From Alphaproteobacteria bacterium (GTDB taxonomy: Bacteria > Pseudomonadota > Alphaproteobacteria > Rhodospirillales > WMHbin7): a DNA stretch of 64,000 bases. The stretch lies in the NCBI GenBank assembly GCA_015232335.1, contig JADFZV010000002.1, forward strand, positions 1 through 64,000. The letters are read 5' to 3'. Below are positions 29,382 to 38,384 of the stretch, piece by piece. Under the pieces are notes generated by a model, which saw only the letters and a list, made by a program, of their open reading frames with translations, was not told the DNA's origin and searched no databases. Position 1 is the stretch's first letter; the number at the start of each line of letters is the position of its first letter. A program made the translations under genes and the position numbers.

Positions 29382-30598
29382 CGAAGCAGCGTCTGGTCTG
29401 TTTGCGACTGCCTTGTCGCTTCCGTCTTTTGGTCGAGCAGCAGAAGGGCGGGTTCCGTCGGCCTGCCCGTCAAGGGCATGGGCCGAAAGCGCACCAGATC
29501 GACCGCATCCAGGGCAAGAATGCCGGGAAGTGACGGATCGATATACAGAGGCGAGAAAGACGTCAGCTTGCGCTGGGCTTCCTGAAGCTGCTCGTACATG
29601 GCGGCTCGCGTCATCAGATCGGGTTGGCTTGCAGGCAAAACGGTCCTTCTGGAAAAAATCTTGGGATCGATCCCCTGGATGACGAAATCTTGCACCTGAC
29701 GGCGGCGCGTTTCGGGCGCGTGTTTGGCCCAATATTCCCTGTGCCCGCCTTCGGCCAGGGCCATCGCCTCCATGGGCCGGGCCAGCAGGCGCTTCAACAA
29801 CAAGATCAGCGCATCTTCGGAATCGTAAAGTGCTAGATGCTGGCCGTCCTTGAAAAGTTGCTCAAGCCCGGCCTGGGGCGAAAGCCTGTCGGTGACCAGG
29901 CAACCGCCTGCTGCCAGAACTTCGAAGACACGCATATTGATGTCGCCATTGAGGCTGCAATTAAAGACGATCTGCGCCTCGCCATAAAGCCTGGCGGCGT
30001 CCTTTGGCTCGGCCTGTCCTTCGATCAGGGGAAGCCCTGCCTGCTTGATGGCATCAAGAAGATGGCGCCGCCTGGGGTGGAACTCTCCGGCTTGACCCAG
30101 AAACAGCACGGTCGGCTCGCGCACCGCTTTGAAAGGCTGGGTATGGCCCGCCACGTTGAAATTGGGAATGAGGGCGACCGGGCATCGCGCCAATTCCTCG
30201 AACCAATGGGCGAAATGAGCCCCGTGGGTGACGATGACGCCGTCGAAACTTTCCTGGGCCACATAGCGCAGCATCGAGGTCAGTGGTTTCGTGCCGTGAT
30301 GCAGGTCGGCAATCACCAGGAATTTTCGCCCCGGTAACCGCGCAAGCCCGATTGGCCTGACACAACGATAGCTGGAAGCCTGGATGAAGATGAGATCGGG
30401 TGTAAATCCATGCGGCAGGCAGGCAAGCAGACTCTCTGGCGTGATGTCGCCCGCCTCGATCCGGCGGCGGATACGCCCATCCTCCGTGATTCCATCTGGC
30501 ATGTTGGGGCCCATCTCCACCTGATCGGCGCCAAGGCGCAAAGGCGGCATGTAGCTGGGGCTACCATTGGTGATGTAAAGGACGCTGGGTTCGTTCAT
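29354..30598 (-). CDS. CgeB/DUF3880-like glycosyltransferase
   Basis: A 414-residue protein starting MNEPSVLYITNGSPSYMPPL. The C-terminal part (about 200-310) matches the Glyco_trans_1_2 pattern of spore-coat CgeB-like proteins (GEAQIVFNCSLNGDINMRVFEVLAAGGCLVTD), a GT-B donor-binding region. The N-terminal part has a Rossmann-like half (LPGRKFLVIADLHHGTK). The C-terminal 80 residues are not recognised. It probably modifies a surface glycan or flagellin; the substrate is unknown. It is the first gene after the acs terminator. Confidence 0.75.
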   Translation of the reverse strand: MNEPSVLYITNGSPSYMPPLRLGADQVEMGPNMPDGITEDGRIRRRIEAGDITPESLLACLPHGFTPDLIFIQASSYRCVRPIGLARLPGRKFLVIADLHHGTKPLTSMLRYVAQESFDGVIVTHGAHFAHWFEELARCPVALIPNFNVAGHTQPFKAVREPTVLFLGQAGEFHPRRRHLLDAIKQAGLPLIEGQAEPKDAARLYGEAQIVFNCSLNGDINMRVFEVLAAGGCLVTDRLSPQAGLEQLFKDGQHLALYDSEDALILLLKRLLARPMEAMALAEGGHREYWAKHAPETRRRQVQDFVIQGIDPKIFSRRTVLPASQPDLMTRAAMYEQLQEAQRKLTSFSPLYIDPSLPGILALDAVDLVRFRPMPLTGRPTEPALLLLDQKTEATRQSQTDQTLLRYSAPVHQD

Positions 30599-30613
30599 GT
30601 TCCCAGCATAACC

Positions 30614-30645
30614 AAAAACGGCGCAGGGATCACCCGCGCCGTTTT
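30614..30645 (-). terminator. Intrinsic terminator downstream of acs
   Basis: Arms AAAACGGCGC and GCGCCGTTTT form a hairpin between the acs stop and the glycosyltransferase start; on the minus strand it ends in TTTTTGG. Confidence 0.75.
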
Positions 30646-30668
30646 GTCTGAAGATCAAAGCGTAAAGT

Positions 30669-32609
30669 CTACGCCCGGTTCATGCGGTTCTCGATCAGAT
30701 CCTCGACCACGGTAGGATCGGCCAGGGTCGACGTGTCGCCCAGGGCGTCATATTCGTTGGCGGCGATCTTGCGCAAAATCCGGCGCATGATCTTGCCCGA
30801 ACGGGTCTTGGGCAGGCCCGGCGCCCACTGAATAAGGTCGGGCGAGGCGATGGGGCCGATTTCCTTACGGACCCAGTTCACCAGTTCCTTGCGCAATTCC
30901 TCGCTGGTGGCTTCGCCCGATTTCAAGGTGACATAGGCATAGATGCCCTGGCCCTTGATGTCGTGCGGATAGCCCACCACGGCGGCCTCGGCCACTTTAG
31001 GATGGGCGACCAAAGCGCTTTCGACCTCGGCCGTGCCCATGCGATGGCCCGAGACGTTGATCACGTCATCGACGCGCCCGGTGATCCAGTAATAGCCGTC
31101 GGCATCGCGTCGGCAGCCGTCGCCGGTGAAATATTTGCCGGGATAGGTCGAGAAATAGGTCTGCACGAAGCGTTCGTGATCGCCGAACACGGTGCGCATC
31201 TGGCCGGGCCAGGAATCGGTGATGCACAGATTGCCTTCGGTCGCACCCGAAAGCACCTTACCCTCGGCATCGACGATTTCAGGCTGTACGCCGAAGAAGG
31301 GCAGGGTGGCCGAGCCCGGCTTCTGGGCGATGGCGCCAGGAAGCGGCGTGATCAGAATGCCGCCGGTTTCTGTCTGCCACCAGGTATCGACGATGGGGCA
31401 GCGCCCGTCGCCGACATTCTTATGGTACCACAGCCAGGCCTCCGGATTGATCGGCTCGCCCACCGATCCCAGCAGGCGCAGACTGGCGCGGCTGGTCTTC
31501 TTGACCGGCGCTTCGCCTTCGCGCATCAGGGCGCGGATGGCGGTGGGCGCCGTGTAGAAAATATTGACCTTGTGCTTGTCGACCACCTGCCAGAAGCGCG
31601 ATGCGTCGGGATAGTTGGGAATGCCCTCGAACATCAGCGAGATGGCGCCGTTGGCCAGCGGCCCATAGAGAATATAGCTGTGGCCGGTTACCCAACCCAC
31701 ATCGGCCGTACACCAGTAGATGTCGCCGTCGTGATAGTCGAAGACGTATTGATGGGTCATCGAGGCATAGACCATATAGCCGCCGGTGGTGTGCAACACC
31801 CCCTTGGGCTTGCCGGTCGATCCCGAAGTATAGAGGATGAACAGCGGGTCTTCGGCGCTTAACTCAGTGGGTGGGCAATCGGGGGAAGCGGCGGCGCAGA
31901 CATCGTGATACCAGACGTCGCGCCCGGCCTTCATGGTGACATTGCCGCCGGTGCGCTTGACCACGATCACGCTTTTGATGCTGGGGCAGCTTTCCAGCGC
32001 CTTGTCGGCATTAACCTTCAAGGGCACCTTGCGCCCGCCGCGCAGACCCTCGTCCGAGGTGATCAGCATATTGGAATCGCAGTCTTGAATGCGGTTGGAC
32101 AGCGAGTCTGGCGAGAAGCCGCCGAAGACCACCGAATGGATGGCGCCGATTCTGGCGCAGGCCAGCATGGCCACGGCGGCTTCGGGAATCATCGGCAGGT
32201 AAATGGTGACGCGGTCACCCTTCTTGACCCCCTGGGCCTTCATGGCATTGGCCAGGCGGCAGACGCGCTCGTGCAGATCGCGATAGGTGATGTTCGCACT
32301 TTCGCCCGGATCATCGCCTTCCCAGATGATGGCGGTCTGGTCGCCGCGCTTGGCCAAGTGGCGGTCAAGGCAGTTGGCCGAGGCGTTCAGCGTGCCGTCG
32401 GCATACCATTTGATATGAACATTGCCGGTGAAGGAGACATCTTTGACCTGGGTGAAGGGCTTGATCCAGTCGATGCGCTTGCCCTGCTCGCCCCAGAAGG
32501 CGGCGGGGTCCTTGATCGACTGCTCATACATGGCCTTGTATTTGGCTTCGTCGATCCAAGCCTTCTTGGCGGCTTCGGGGCTGACCGGAAAAAGTAAATT
32601 GTCGGACAT
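30669..32609 (-). CDS. acs: Acetyl-coenzyme A synthetase
   Basis: AMP-forming activation of acetate to acetyl-CoA. It has 646 residues, the normal length. The P-loop is [16 protein letters not shown]5-type [10 protein letters not shown] and the Acs signature are present. The C-terminal acetylation-site motif is [15 protein letters not shown], whose Lys is known in homologues as the regulatory acetylated residue. The MSDNLLFPV start has GGGAGA upstream. It lies about 95 bp upstream of the Rieske gene's end on the same strand, probably as a separate unit. Confidence 0.97.
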   Translation of the reverse strand: MSDNLLFPVSPEAAKKAWIDEAKYKAMYEQSIKDPAAFWGEQGKRIDWIKPFTQVKDVSFTGNVHIKWYADGTLNASANCLDRHLAKRGDQTAIIWEGDDPGESANITYRDLHERVCRLANAMKAQGVKKGDRVTIYLPMIPEAAVAMLACARIGAIHSVVFGGFSPDSLSNRIQDCDSNMLITSDEGLRGGRKVPLKVNADKALESCPSIKSVIVVKRTGGNVTMKAGRDVWYHDVCAAASPDCPPTELSAEDPLFILYTSGSTGKPKGVLHTTGGYMVYASMTHQYVFDYHDGDIYWCTADVGWVTGHSYILYGPLANGAISLMFEGIPNYPDASRFWQVVDKHKVNIFYTAPTAIRALMREGEAPVKKTSRASLRLLGSVGEPINPEAWLWYHKNVGDGRCPIVDTWWQTETGGILITPLPGAIAQKPGSATLPFFGVQPEIVDAEGKVLSGATEGNLCITDSWPGQMRTVFGDHERFVQTYFSTYPGKYFTGDGCRRDADGYYWITGRVDDVINVSGHRMGTAEVESALVAHPKVAEAAVVGYPHDIKGQGIYAYVTLKSGEATSEELRKELVNWVRKEIGPIASPDLIQWAPGLPKTRSGKIMRRILRKIAANEYDALGDTSTLADPTVVEDLIENRMNRA

Positions 32610-32705
32610 GATTGGAAGTTCTCCCTTCGTCCTTGTGATTCTGTTGGCTCCCAGGCTTTGAGTGCCCGAGCCGGTGCGGTGCAGCGATTATGCCAGGAAA
32701 AGCGC

Positions 32706-33041
32706 TTAAGACAAGGGCCGGACGATGATCTTTCCGTGAGATATTTCAAAGGGCAGCGGGGTCAGGTGCTTGCCTTTGCATGGCCCCAGCGTGCATTGCC
32801 CGCTGGCGGGGGTGAATCGGGCACCATGCAGGGTGCAGATGACCTCTGTCTGGGTGAAATCTAGGAAGCGGTCTTCCTGCCAGTTCAAGGGTGCTCCGGT
32901 ATGGGGGCAGGAATTGACATAGGCCCGAATGATGGGGCCGATGCGGATCACGAAGCCACCGATCTTTTCACCCCCGGCGGTTTCCAGAAAGAAGGCCTTG
33001 GCGCCGGGATCGGGAATGTCGGATAGCAAGATTTCGATCAT
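32706..33041 (-). CDS. Rieske [2Fe-2S] domain protein
   Basis: A 111-residue protein starting MIEILLSDIPDPG. Cluster ligands are CPHTGAPL (Cys, His) and CTLHGARF (Cys, His), the Rieske pattern; the flanking sequence is of the NirD/ferredoxin type rather than cytochrome bc1. Its ATG overlaps the stop of the EVE gene (ATGA), showing translational coupling. It is likely an electron carrier or part of an oxygenase-like system; no partner is visible. Confidence 0.85.
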   Translation of the reverse strand: MIEILLSDIPDPGAKAFFLETAGGEKIGGFVIRIGPIIRAYVNSCPHTGAPLNWQEDRFLDFTQTEVICTLHGARFTPASGQCTLGPCKGKHLTPLPFEISHGKIIVRPLS

Positions 33042-33445
33042 GCCTTGGCCATGTCCAGCAGCAGCTTCCAGACCTCCTGGTCGATGGGCATCACCGACAG
33101 GCGCGATTGTCTGACCAGGGCGATGTCTTGAAGCCGGGGCAGGACCTTGATCCTGTCCAGCGTGACCGGGCGGGGCAGGGTTTTGACCGTTTTCACATCG
33201 ACGCAGACCCATTTTCCGGTTTCGTCGGTGGGATCAGGATAGGCTTTGCTTACAATCTCGACGATGCCCACGATGCTGCGCTCGGTAACCGAGTGGTAGA
33301 AGAAGGCCAGATCGCCCTTCTTCATGGATTTCAGATTCTTGGCGGCTTGGTGATTGCGCACCCCGGTCCAGGGTTCAATCCCCTTTTTGACCTGATCCTC
33401 CCAGCTCCAGCTTTCCGGCTCGGATTTCAACAGCCAGCAAGTCAC
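33038..33445 (-). CDS. EVE domain protein (thymocyte nuclear protein 1-like)
   Basis: A 135-residue PUA-like fold protein of the EVE family, which binds modified nucleobases. It shows the family front MTCWLLKSEPESWSW and the core GVRNHQAAKNLKSMKKGDLAFFYHS. It overlaps the YciI gene upstream and the Rieske gene downstream by 4 bp each, so it is in a tight operon with gpsA. Confidence 0.9.
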   Translation of the reverse strand: MTCWLLKSEPESWSWEDQVKKGIEPWTGVRNHQAAKNLKSMKKGDLAFFYHSVTERSIVGIVEIVSKAYPDPTDETGKWVCVDVKTVKTLPRPVTLDRIKVLPRLQDIALVRQSRLSVMPIDQEVWKLLLDMAKA

Positions 33446-33723
33446 GGAAAGACCTTCTTGTAAGGCCAGACGTCGACGCTTTCGAAAAGCCCCGCTTTGC
33501 CATAGGGATCATCCTCGAGATAGCGGTCGATCTCGGCGCGGTCCTCGACATCGAAAATCAGCAGGCCGCCGATCATGGTCTGTCCATCGGGGCTGAACAG
33601 GGGGCCGGCGCTGATCAGTCTGGGCAGCCAGTTGGCGCGGATATAGTCCAGATGGGCTTCCCGGTTGGCCAGGCGAATGGGCAGGCTGTCTTTCTTGTCG
33701 CGGCACAGGACGGCAAAGAGCAT
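33442..33723 (-). CDS. YciI-like protein
   Basis: A 93-residue YCII-domain protein. It shows the family His/Asp-containing front (REAHLDYIRANWLPRL) and GGLLIFDVEDRAEIDRYLEDDPY. The biochemical role of stand-alone YciI proteins is not settled. It starts 2 bp after the gpsA stop and overlaps the EVE gene by 4 bp. Confidence 0.88.
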   Translation of the reverse strand: MLFAVLCRDKKDSLPIRLANREAHLDYIRANWLPRLISAGPLFSPDGQTMIGGLLIFDVEDRAEIDRYLEDDPYGKAGLFESVDVWPYKKVFP

Positions 33724-33725
33724 GA

Positions 33726-34724
33726 TCAGACCTCGCTTTTGAAGGGGCGCGAGAGCAGGGCCTGGATGGTGGCGTCCAGGTCTGCTCCCTGATTCAGCAC
33801 GGCATCGACGGACTGGGCGATGGGCAGCTCGATCCCCATCTTTTGCCCCAGGGCCACCGTTCCGGCAGCACTCGCCACACCCTCGGCGACCGACAGTTTG
33901 CCCGCCAGCGCCTGGGCCAGCGTCTTGCCCTGGCCCAGGGCAACCCCCACCGAGAAATTGCGCGACTGGGTGGAATTGGCCGTCAGGATCAGATCGCCCA
34001 GCCCCGAAAGCCCCATCAGTGTTTCCATCTTGGCTCCCTTGGCCAAGGCCAGGCGAACGATCTCGGCCAGGCCCCGGGTGATCAGAGCCGCCCTGGCATT
34101 GTCGCCAAACCCCTTGCCCGACACGATGCCGCAGGCGATGGCCAGCACATTCTTGACCGCTCCCCCCACCTCGGCCCCGATCAGGTCGTCGGAGAGATAG
34201 GGGCGGAAGGTGCGGGTGCCCAGGGCCTGGACGAGGCGGGCTCCCAGTTTGGCGTCACGGCAGGCCAGGGTAACCGCCGTGGGCAGCCCCCTCGCCACCT
34301 CGGCGGCGAAGGTGGGGCCGGAAAGAACGGCTTGCGGGGCTTGCGGCAGGATGTCGGTCACGACCTCCGACATCAGGGCCAGCGATCCCTGCTCGATGCC
34401 CTTGGCGCAGATCACGATGGGCAGTCCTTCTGGCCAGAGGGGGGCGAAGCGGGCCAGGGTGGGGCGCAGGAACTGCGCCGGGGCCACGGCCAGCACGGCA
34501 TCGGCCTTTAGGATGTCTGCGGGATCGGTGGTGGCGCAGATGTTCGGATCAAGCTTGATTCCTGGCAGAAAGGTGCTGTTTTCCTGGTGGGTTTTGATCT
34601 CCTGGACAACCGCAGGCTCGTGGGCCCAAAGCGTCGTCTTCAGGCCCGAGCGGATGGCTGTGAGCGCCAGCGCCGTGCCCCAGGCCCCGGCGCCGATGAT
34701 GCCGACATGTTCGATATTGCGCAT
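33726..34724 (-). CDS. gpsA: Glycerol-3-phosphate dehydrogenase [NAD(P)+]
   Basis: Reduces dihydroxyacetone phosphate to sn-glycerol-3-phosphate for phospholipid synthesis. It has 332 residues. The N-terminal NAD-binding motif is [14 protein letters not shown]. Conserved [32 protein letters not shown] with the catalytic Lys, and [11 protein letters not shown] are present. It heads the gpsA-yciI-EVE-Rieske operon, an order common in alphaproteobacteria. Confidence 0.96.
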   Translation of the reverse strand: MRNIEHVGIIGAGAWGTALALTAIRSGLKTTLWAHEPAVVQEIKTHQENSTFLPGIKLDPNICATTDPADILKADAVLAVAPAQFLRPTLARFAPLWPEGLPIVICAKGIEQGSLALMSEVVTDILPQAPQAVLSGPTFAAEVARGLPTAVTLACRDAKLGARLVQALGTRTFRPYLSDDLIGAEVGGAVKNVLAIACGIVSGKGFGDNARAALITRGLAEIVRLALAKGAKMETLMGLSGLGDLILTANSTQSRNFSVGVALGQGKTLAQALAGKLSVAEGVASAAGTVALGQKMGIELPIAQSVDAVLNQGADLDATIQALLSRPFKSEV

Positions 34725-34790
34725 TCCGGTACCGACTTGCCTAAAGTGTCAACCGCCGTCATGATTGCAGAAAAGCGGCTCCGAGGAAAC

Positions 34791-36014
34791 ATGGCTTCCC
34801 CAAGACGGATTCATTACGGCTGGCTCATCGTTCCCATGGGCACATTGACCGTTTTCGTGGCCCTGGGTCTGGGACGCTTTGCCTTGGGCATGCTTCTGCC
34901 CTCGATGGGGGCCTCGCTCGATCTGTCCTATGACGAGATGGGCTATATCGGAACCGCCAATTTCATTGGCTATCTGGGGGCGGTGCTGTTGGCCGGGCCG
35001 TTGGTGCAGAGGCTGGGGGCCAGATACGCCATTTCGCTGGGATTGTTGCTGGTTGCCCTTTCCATGCTGCTGGTGGGCCGCGCCCAGGATTTTCTGTCGG
35101 TGCTGTTACTTTATGTGGCGACCGGAATCGGTTCTGGGGCTTCCAATGTGCCGATCATGGGCCTGGTTTCGCACTGGTTCCAGCGCCATGTGCGCGGGCG
35201 CGCCGCCGGTTTCATCGTCATCGGTTCGGGCTTTGCCATCATGTTCGCGGGCACGGTGATTCCCTATCTCAACCGGACGCTGGGGGCCGAGGGCTGGCGC
35301 ATGGGATGGACGCTTCTGGGCGGGCTTTCGCTGCTGGTGGCGGGGCTTGTCTTCGCCGTGTTGCGCAATCATCCCGAGGATGTGGGATTGGAGCCGGTGG
35401 GCGGCGCACCGCCGCCACTGTCCTTAGGCGCCTCGGCCCAGGCCCGGGAAGGGTCGGCGGCCCGTCTGCTGGCCCATCTGGGCGCCATCTATTTTCTCTA
35501 TGGCGCTAGTTATGCCGTCTTTGCCACCTTCATCGTGACGACCCTGGTGCGCGATTTCGGATTTTCGGAAAGCCAGGCTGGCGGCTTTTGGATCTGGATC
35601 GGTGCCCTAAGCCTGCTTTCCGGCCCCTTGTTCGGCACACTTTCGGACCATGTGGGGCGTAAGCTGGGCCTGATGCTGCCCTATGGGCTGCATATGATCG
35701 CCTACGCCCTGGTGGCATCGCATCCCGATCTTTGGGGCATCTATCTGGCCATCGCCCTGTTTGGCGTTTCTGCCTGGGCGGTGCCGGGCATCATGGCCGT
35801 GGTGGTGGGCGATACGCTGGGGCCAAAACGCGCCGTCAAGGGCTTTGGCACTATCACTGTTGTCTTCGGCTTGGGCCAGATCGCAGGACCCGCCCTGGCC
35901 GGCGAGATCGCCCAGGCCAATGGCAATTTCACCATGGCTTATTGGATGATCTCGGGCCTAGCCGGGCTGGCCGTTCTGCTGACCTCCTTTTTGAAGGTTC
36001 AGTCGAACCGATAG
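34791..36014 (+). CDS. Major facilitator superfamily transporter (YbfB/OxlT-like)
   Basis: A 407-residue 12-helix membrane protein starting MASPRRIHYGWLIVPMG. GAGG lies 5 nt upstream of this ATG; an ATG at 34761 is an alternative. The MFS family front HYGWLIVPMGTLTVFVALGLGRF and a mid-protein motif GTLSDHVGRKLGLMLPYG (motif A-like after TM8) are visible. The substrate is unknown. It is divergent from gpsA, and its 3' end overlaps the dioxygenase gene by 16 bp. Confidence 0.85.
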   Translation: MASPRRIHYGWLIVPMGTLTVFVALGLGRFALGMLLPSMGASLDLSYDEMGYIGTANFIGYLGAVLLAGPLVQRLGARYAISLGLLLVALSMLLVGRAQDFLSVLLLYVATGIGSGASNVPIMGLVSHWFQRHVRGRAAGFIVIGSGFAIMFAGTVIPYLNRTLGAEGWRMGWTLLGGLSLLVAGLVFAVLRNHPEDVGLEPVGGAPPPLSLGASAQAREGSAARLLAHLGAIYFLYGASYAVFATFIVTTLVRDFGFSESQAGGFWIWIGALSLLSGPLFGTLSDHVGRKLGLMLPYGLHMIAYALVASHPDLWGIYLAIALFGVSAWAVPGIMAVVVGDTLGPKRAVKGFGTITVVFGLGQIAGPALAGEIAQANGNFTMAYWMISGLAGLAVLLTSFLKVQSNR

Positions 36015-36778
36015 GCGTCGAGCGCCAGAACGCCCCAGCCATAGGCTCGGTGCAGCAGAGATGCGGGAATGCCGGGCGTGGCCGCACCCAGGGCCGTAAG
36101 CAAGGGCAGGAAATGCTCAGGGCTAGGGTGGTTGCGCAAGGCCTGGGGAGCATGCTCCCAAGCCATCAGTTCATCGTCAGTCCGGGCTGTTGCCCTGTCT
36201 GCGACCCAGTCGGCAAAGGCGCTGGCCCAGGGCTCGATGGGGGCATCGGGGGCGCGGACAAAATATTCCCGCAGATTATGCGTGATGCCGCCCGAAGCCA
36301 GAATCAGCACGCCCTCGCCCCGTAAGGGACGCAGCGCAGCCCCTATGCGGTAGTGAAAATCGCCCAAAGCACCCGGCATAACGGCCAGCGGCACCACGGG
36401 AATATCGGCCTCCGGATACATCAGGCGCAAGGGCGTCCAGACGGCATGGTCTAGCCCGCGCTTGTCATCGAGTCCGGCCTTGATACCGTTTTGATCCAAC
36501 AGGGATTGCATGCGCGCGGCCAAGTCGGGATTGCCGGGAGCGGGGTAGTCGATCTCGTATAATTCTTCGGGAAAGCCGTAGAAATCGTGCAGCGTGGCAG
36601 GAGCCGAGGCGGCGCCGATCATGGGGGTGTTGTCACTCCAATGCGCCGAAACCACCACCACCGCTTTTGGCTTGGGAAAATCCTTTCCCAGCGTTTCGAT
36701 GAAATGCCGGGTGGGCGTATCCTCGATGGCCATGGTGGGTGCGCCGTGGGAGATGAACAGAACGGGCAGGGTGGTCAT
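35999..36778 (-). CDS. ygiD: Class III extradiol ring-cleavage dioxygenase (4,5-DOPA dioxygenase-like)
   Basis: A 259-residue LigB-family protein. Zinc/iron ligand His residues are in FISHGAPT, AHWSDN and the later GGITHNLRE motif; GLDHAVWTPLRLMYP is the family hallmark. YgiD cleaves L-DOPA in E. coli; the natural substrate here is unknown. It is convergent with the MFS gene and lies 75 bp from the WYL regulator on the same strand, so it may be its target. Confidence 0.9.
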   Translation of the reverse strand: MTTLPVLFISHGAPTMAIEDTPTRHFIETLGKDFPKPKAVVVVSAHWSDNTPMIGAASAPATLHDFYGFPEELYEIDYPAPGNPDLAARMQSLLDQNGIKAGLDDKRGLDHAVWTPLRLMYPEADIPVVPLAVMPGALGDFHYRIGAALRPLRGEGVLILASGGITHNLREYFVRAPDAPIEPWASAFADWVADRATARTDDELMAWEHAPQALRNHPSPEHFLPLLTALGAATPGIPASLLHRAYGWGVLALDAYRFD

Positions 36779-36852
36779 TGGGTGTGATCCTTGGTTTCGT
36801 CACCAGAAGATGGCCTTTGCGGAGAAAGGAAACAATCTCTGGTTCCGGAAAA

Positions 36853-37575
36853 TTATTGTTGCTGGTTTTGCAACAAAAATTTCGGCAAGCCGGGGGGCAA
36901 GGGGGCGCCGCAGTCGGCGGCGACCAGGGCCAGATAGTCCTCCAGCCGACGTCCCGGCACCGGGGTAAAGCGGCGTTGGGCGCGCTTCACGCCCTCCATG
37001 CGGTCGAGGCGGAAATTTCTAAAGTCCTGGCGCAGTTCGCACCAGGCGGTCAAGGTCCACACCTTGCCCCAGAAGAAGAGGCCGAGCGGCCAGAGATCGC
37101 GACGTGTAGGCTTTCCCTCGGCATCGTTGTAGGTCACGCAAAGCACCTGCTGGCCGTTCAAGGCCTCCTGAATCACATCAATATGCTTGCGGTCGCGTTT
37201 TGGCATCTCCCCGGGGGCAAACATCAGAGCGTCGGGCCGGGCCTCGGGCATCACTGCCATGATCTTGTCGAGGGCCTGGGAGGCGGCGGTGGAGAGATCG
37301 CCGCCGCTCCAGGCTCTCAGGAGTCTGGCTCCCACCACCAGGGCCTCCAACTCGCCCCGGCTGAAGGCCAGGGGCGGCATGTCCAAGGCTGCTCGAAGCA
37401 GATAACCCACGCCCGCCTCGCCATCGATGGGCAGGCCGTTCTTCATCAACTCCTGCATGTCGCGATAGACCGTGCGTTCCGACACCTCCAACTCGCTGGC
37501 CAGATCGGCAGCCCGGATCAGGCGGCCCTGGCGCAGCTTCTGGACGATGCGGAACAGCCGGTCAGCGCGGCGCAT
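36853..37575 (-). CDS. YafY-type HTH-WYL transcriptional regulator
   Basis: A 240-residue regulator with an N-terminal DeoR-like helix-turn-helix (about 3-60; IRAADLASELEVSERTVYRDM) and a WYL ligand-sensing domain (about 140-215; LCVTYNDAEGKPTRRDLWPLG). The start MRRADRLFRIVQKL is typical of the family. It lies between the VOC protein gene (upstream) and the dioxygenase gene on one strand. Confidence 0.92.
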   Translation of the reverse strand: MRRADRLFRIVQKLRQGRLIRAADLASELEVSERTVYRDMQELMKNGLPIDGEAGVGYLLRAALDMPPLAFSRGELEALVVGARLLRAWSGGDLSTAASQALDKIMAVMPEARPDALMFAPGEMPKRDRKHIDVIQEALNGQQVLCVTYNDAEGKPTRRDLWPLGLFFWGKVWTLTAWCELRQDFRNFRLDRMEGVKRAQRRFTPVPGRRLEDYLALVAADCGAPLPPGLPKFLLQNQQQ

Positions 37576-37596
37576 GGCGGGCGTGGGCTTTCTTCA

Positions 37597-37986
37597 TCAG
37601 GCGGAACCGAACTGATGCAGGCCGATGCGGTTGCCTTCACTGTCGGCGATCACGGCGTAGCGCCCCATGGGAGCGGGCAGGGCAGTGGTTTCGACCAGCA
37701 GCTTGGCTCCTTTGTCATGGGCTCGCTGCAAGGCGGCATCAAGGTCGTCCTTGACGTGCAGATAGATCGTGGCCCCAGAGGTCGAGGGAGCAACCGCCAT
37801 ACCGGGCATCAGACATCCTGAATTGCCCTCCGGGCACTGATAGGGAAAAACGGCAAGCTTGTGGCCGGACGAGGGGCAATCTTCGACCTTGAGGGAAACG
37901 CCAAGCACGGCCTCGTAGAAGCTGACGGCCCGATTGAGGTCGGTAACGGGAAGTTCGAACCAGGTAGATGCGCTGGGATAGGTCAT
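37597..37986 (-). CDS. VOC (glyoxalase-like) protein
   Basis: A 129-residue PhnB/glyoxalase-fold protein: FELPVTDLNRAVSFYEAVLG at the N-terminus and GRYAVIADSEGNRIGLHQF at the C-terminus. Metal-binding His/Glu positions are partly conserved. The substrate cannot be assigned. It precedes the WYL regulator by 21 bp, so the two may be co-transcribed. Confidence 0.85.
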   Translation of the reverse strand: MTYPSASTWFELPVTDLNRAVSFYEAVLGVSLKVEDCPSSGHKLAVFPYQCPEGNSGCLMPGMAVAPSTSGATIYLHVKDDLDAALQRAHDKGAKLLVETTALPAPMGRYAVIADSEGNRIGLHQFGSA

Positions 37987-38174
37987 GTTCTTCTCCTGAA
38001 AGGGTTAAAAGCCCGGCTTTGGGCCGGTTCTCGCTTCTAACACCTCCCTCCTGACAGCATGGTGTCAGGAGCCTGGAGCAAGTTCAATCCTATTGCGTTG
38101 CGTAGAACCTTAATCCGCATCCCGTCGTTACGGATTTAGCCGCTTGCGGAGAATGTCTGCGATGTATAGTTTCA

Positions 38175-38384
38175 AAGCGGGTGTCTGCGCATGGGTCAAG
38201 TGAGCGTAGGCAGGTTTTCGTGCTGGTCGGGCCGCCGCACAGGAGCCATCGTGTCTGTGAATTCCAATCGCGCCCCTTCGCCATCTTTTCAGCACGTTCC
38301 GGCAACCGGTGCATTTCTCCGGTCGCTCCCGGCGTTGCTACGCCCATTACCTGATCCACGCACGGTTCTTCAGAGGGATTTTGA
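38175..38384 (+). promoter_or_regulatory. Structured 5' leader of nhaD, candidate ion-responsive riboswitch
   Basis: The roughly 400-bp gap between the VOC gene and nhaD holds no convincing gene. Its last 210 bp contain several potential helices: CTGCGC with GCGTAG-type pairing near 38188-38213; a GGTCGGGCC/GCCGCAC segment near 38226-38243; and ACCGG/CCGGT (about 38309-38327). Known cation-transporter leaders include Li+/Na+-responsive RNAs such as nhaA-I, which occurs in alphaproteobacteria. I could not match the consensus from memory with certainty, so this is a candidate only. Confidence 0.35.
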
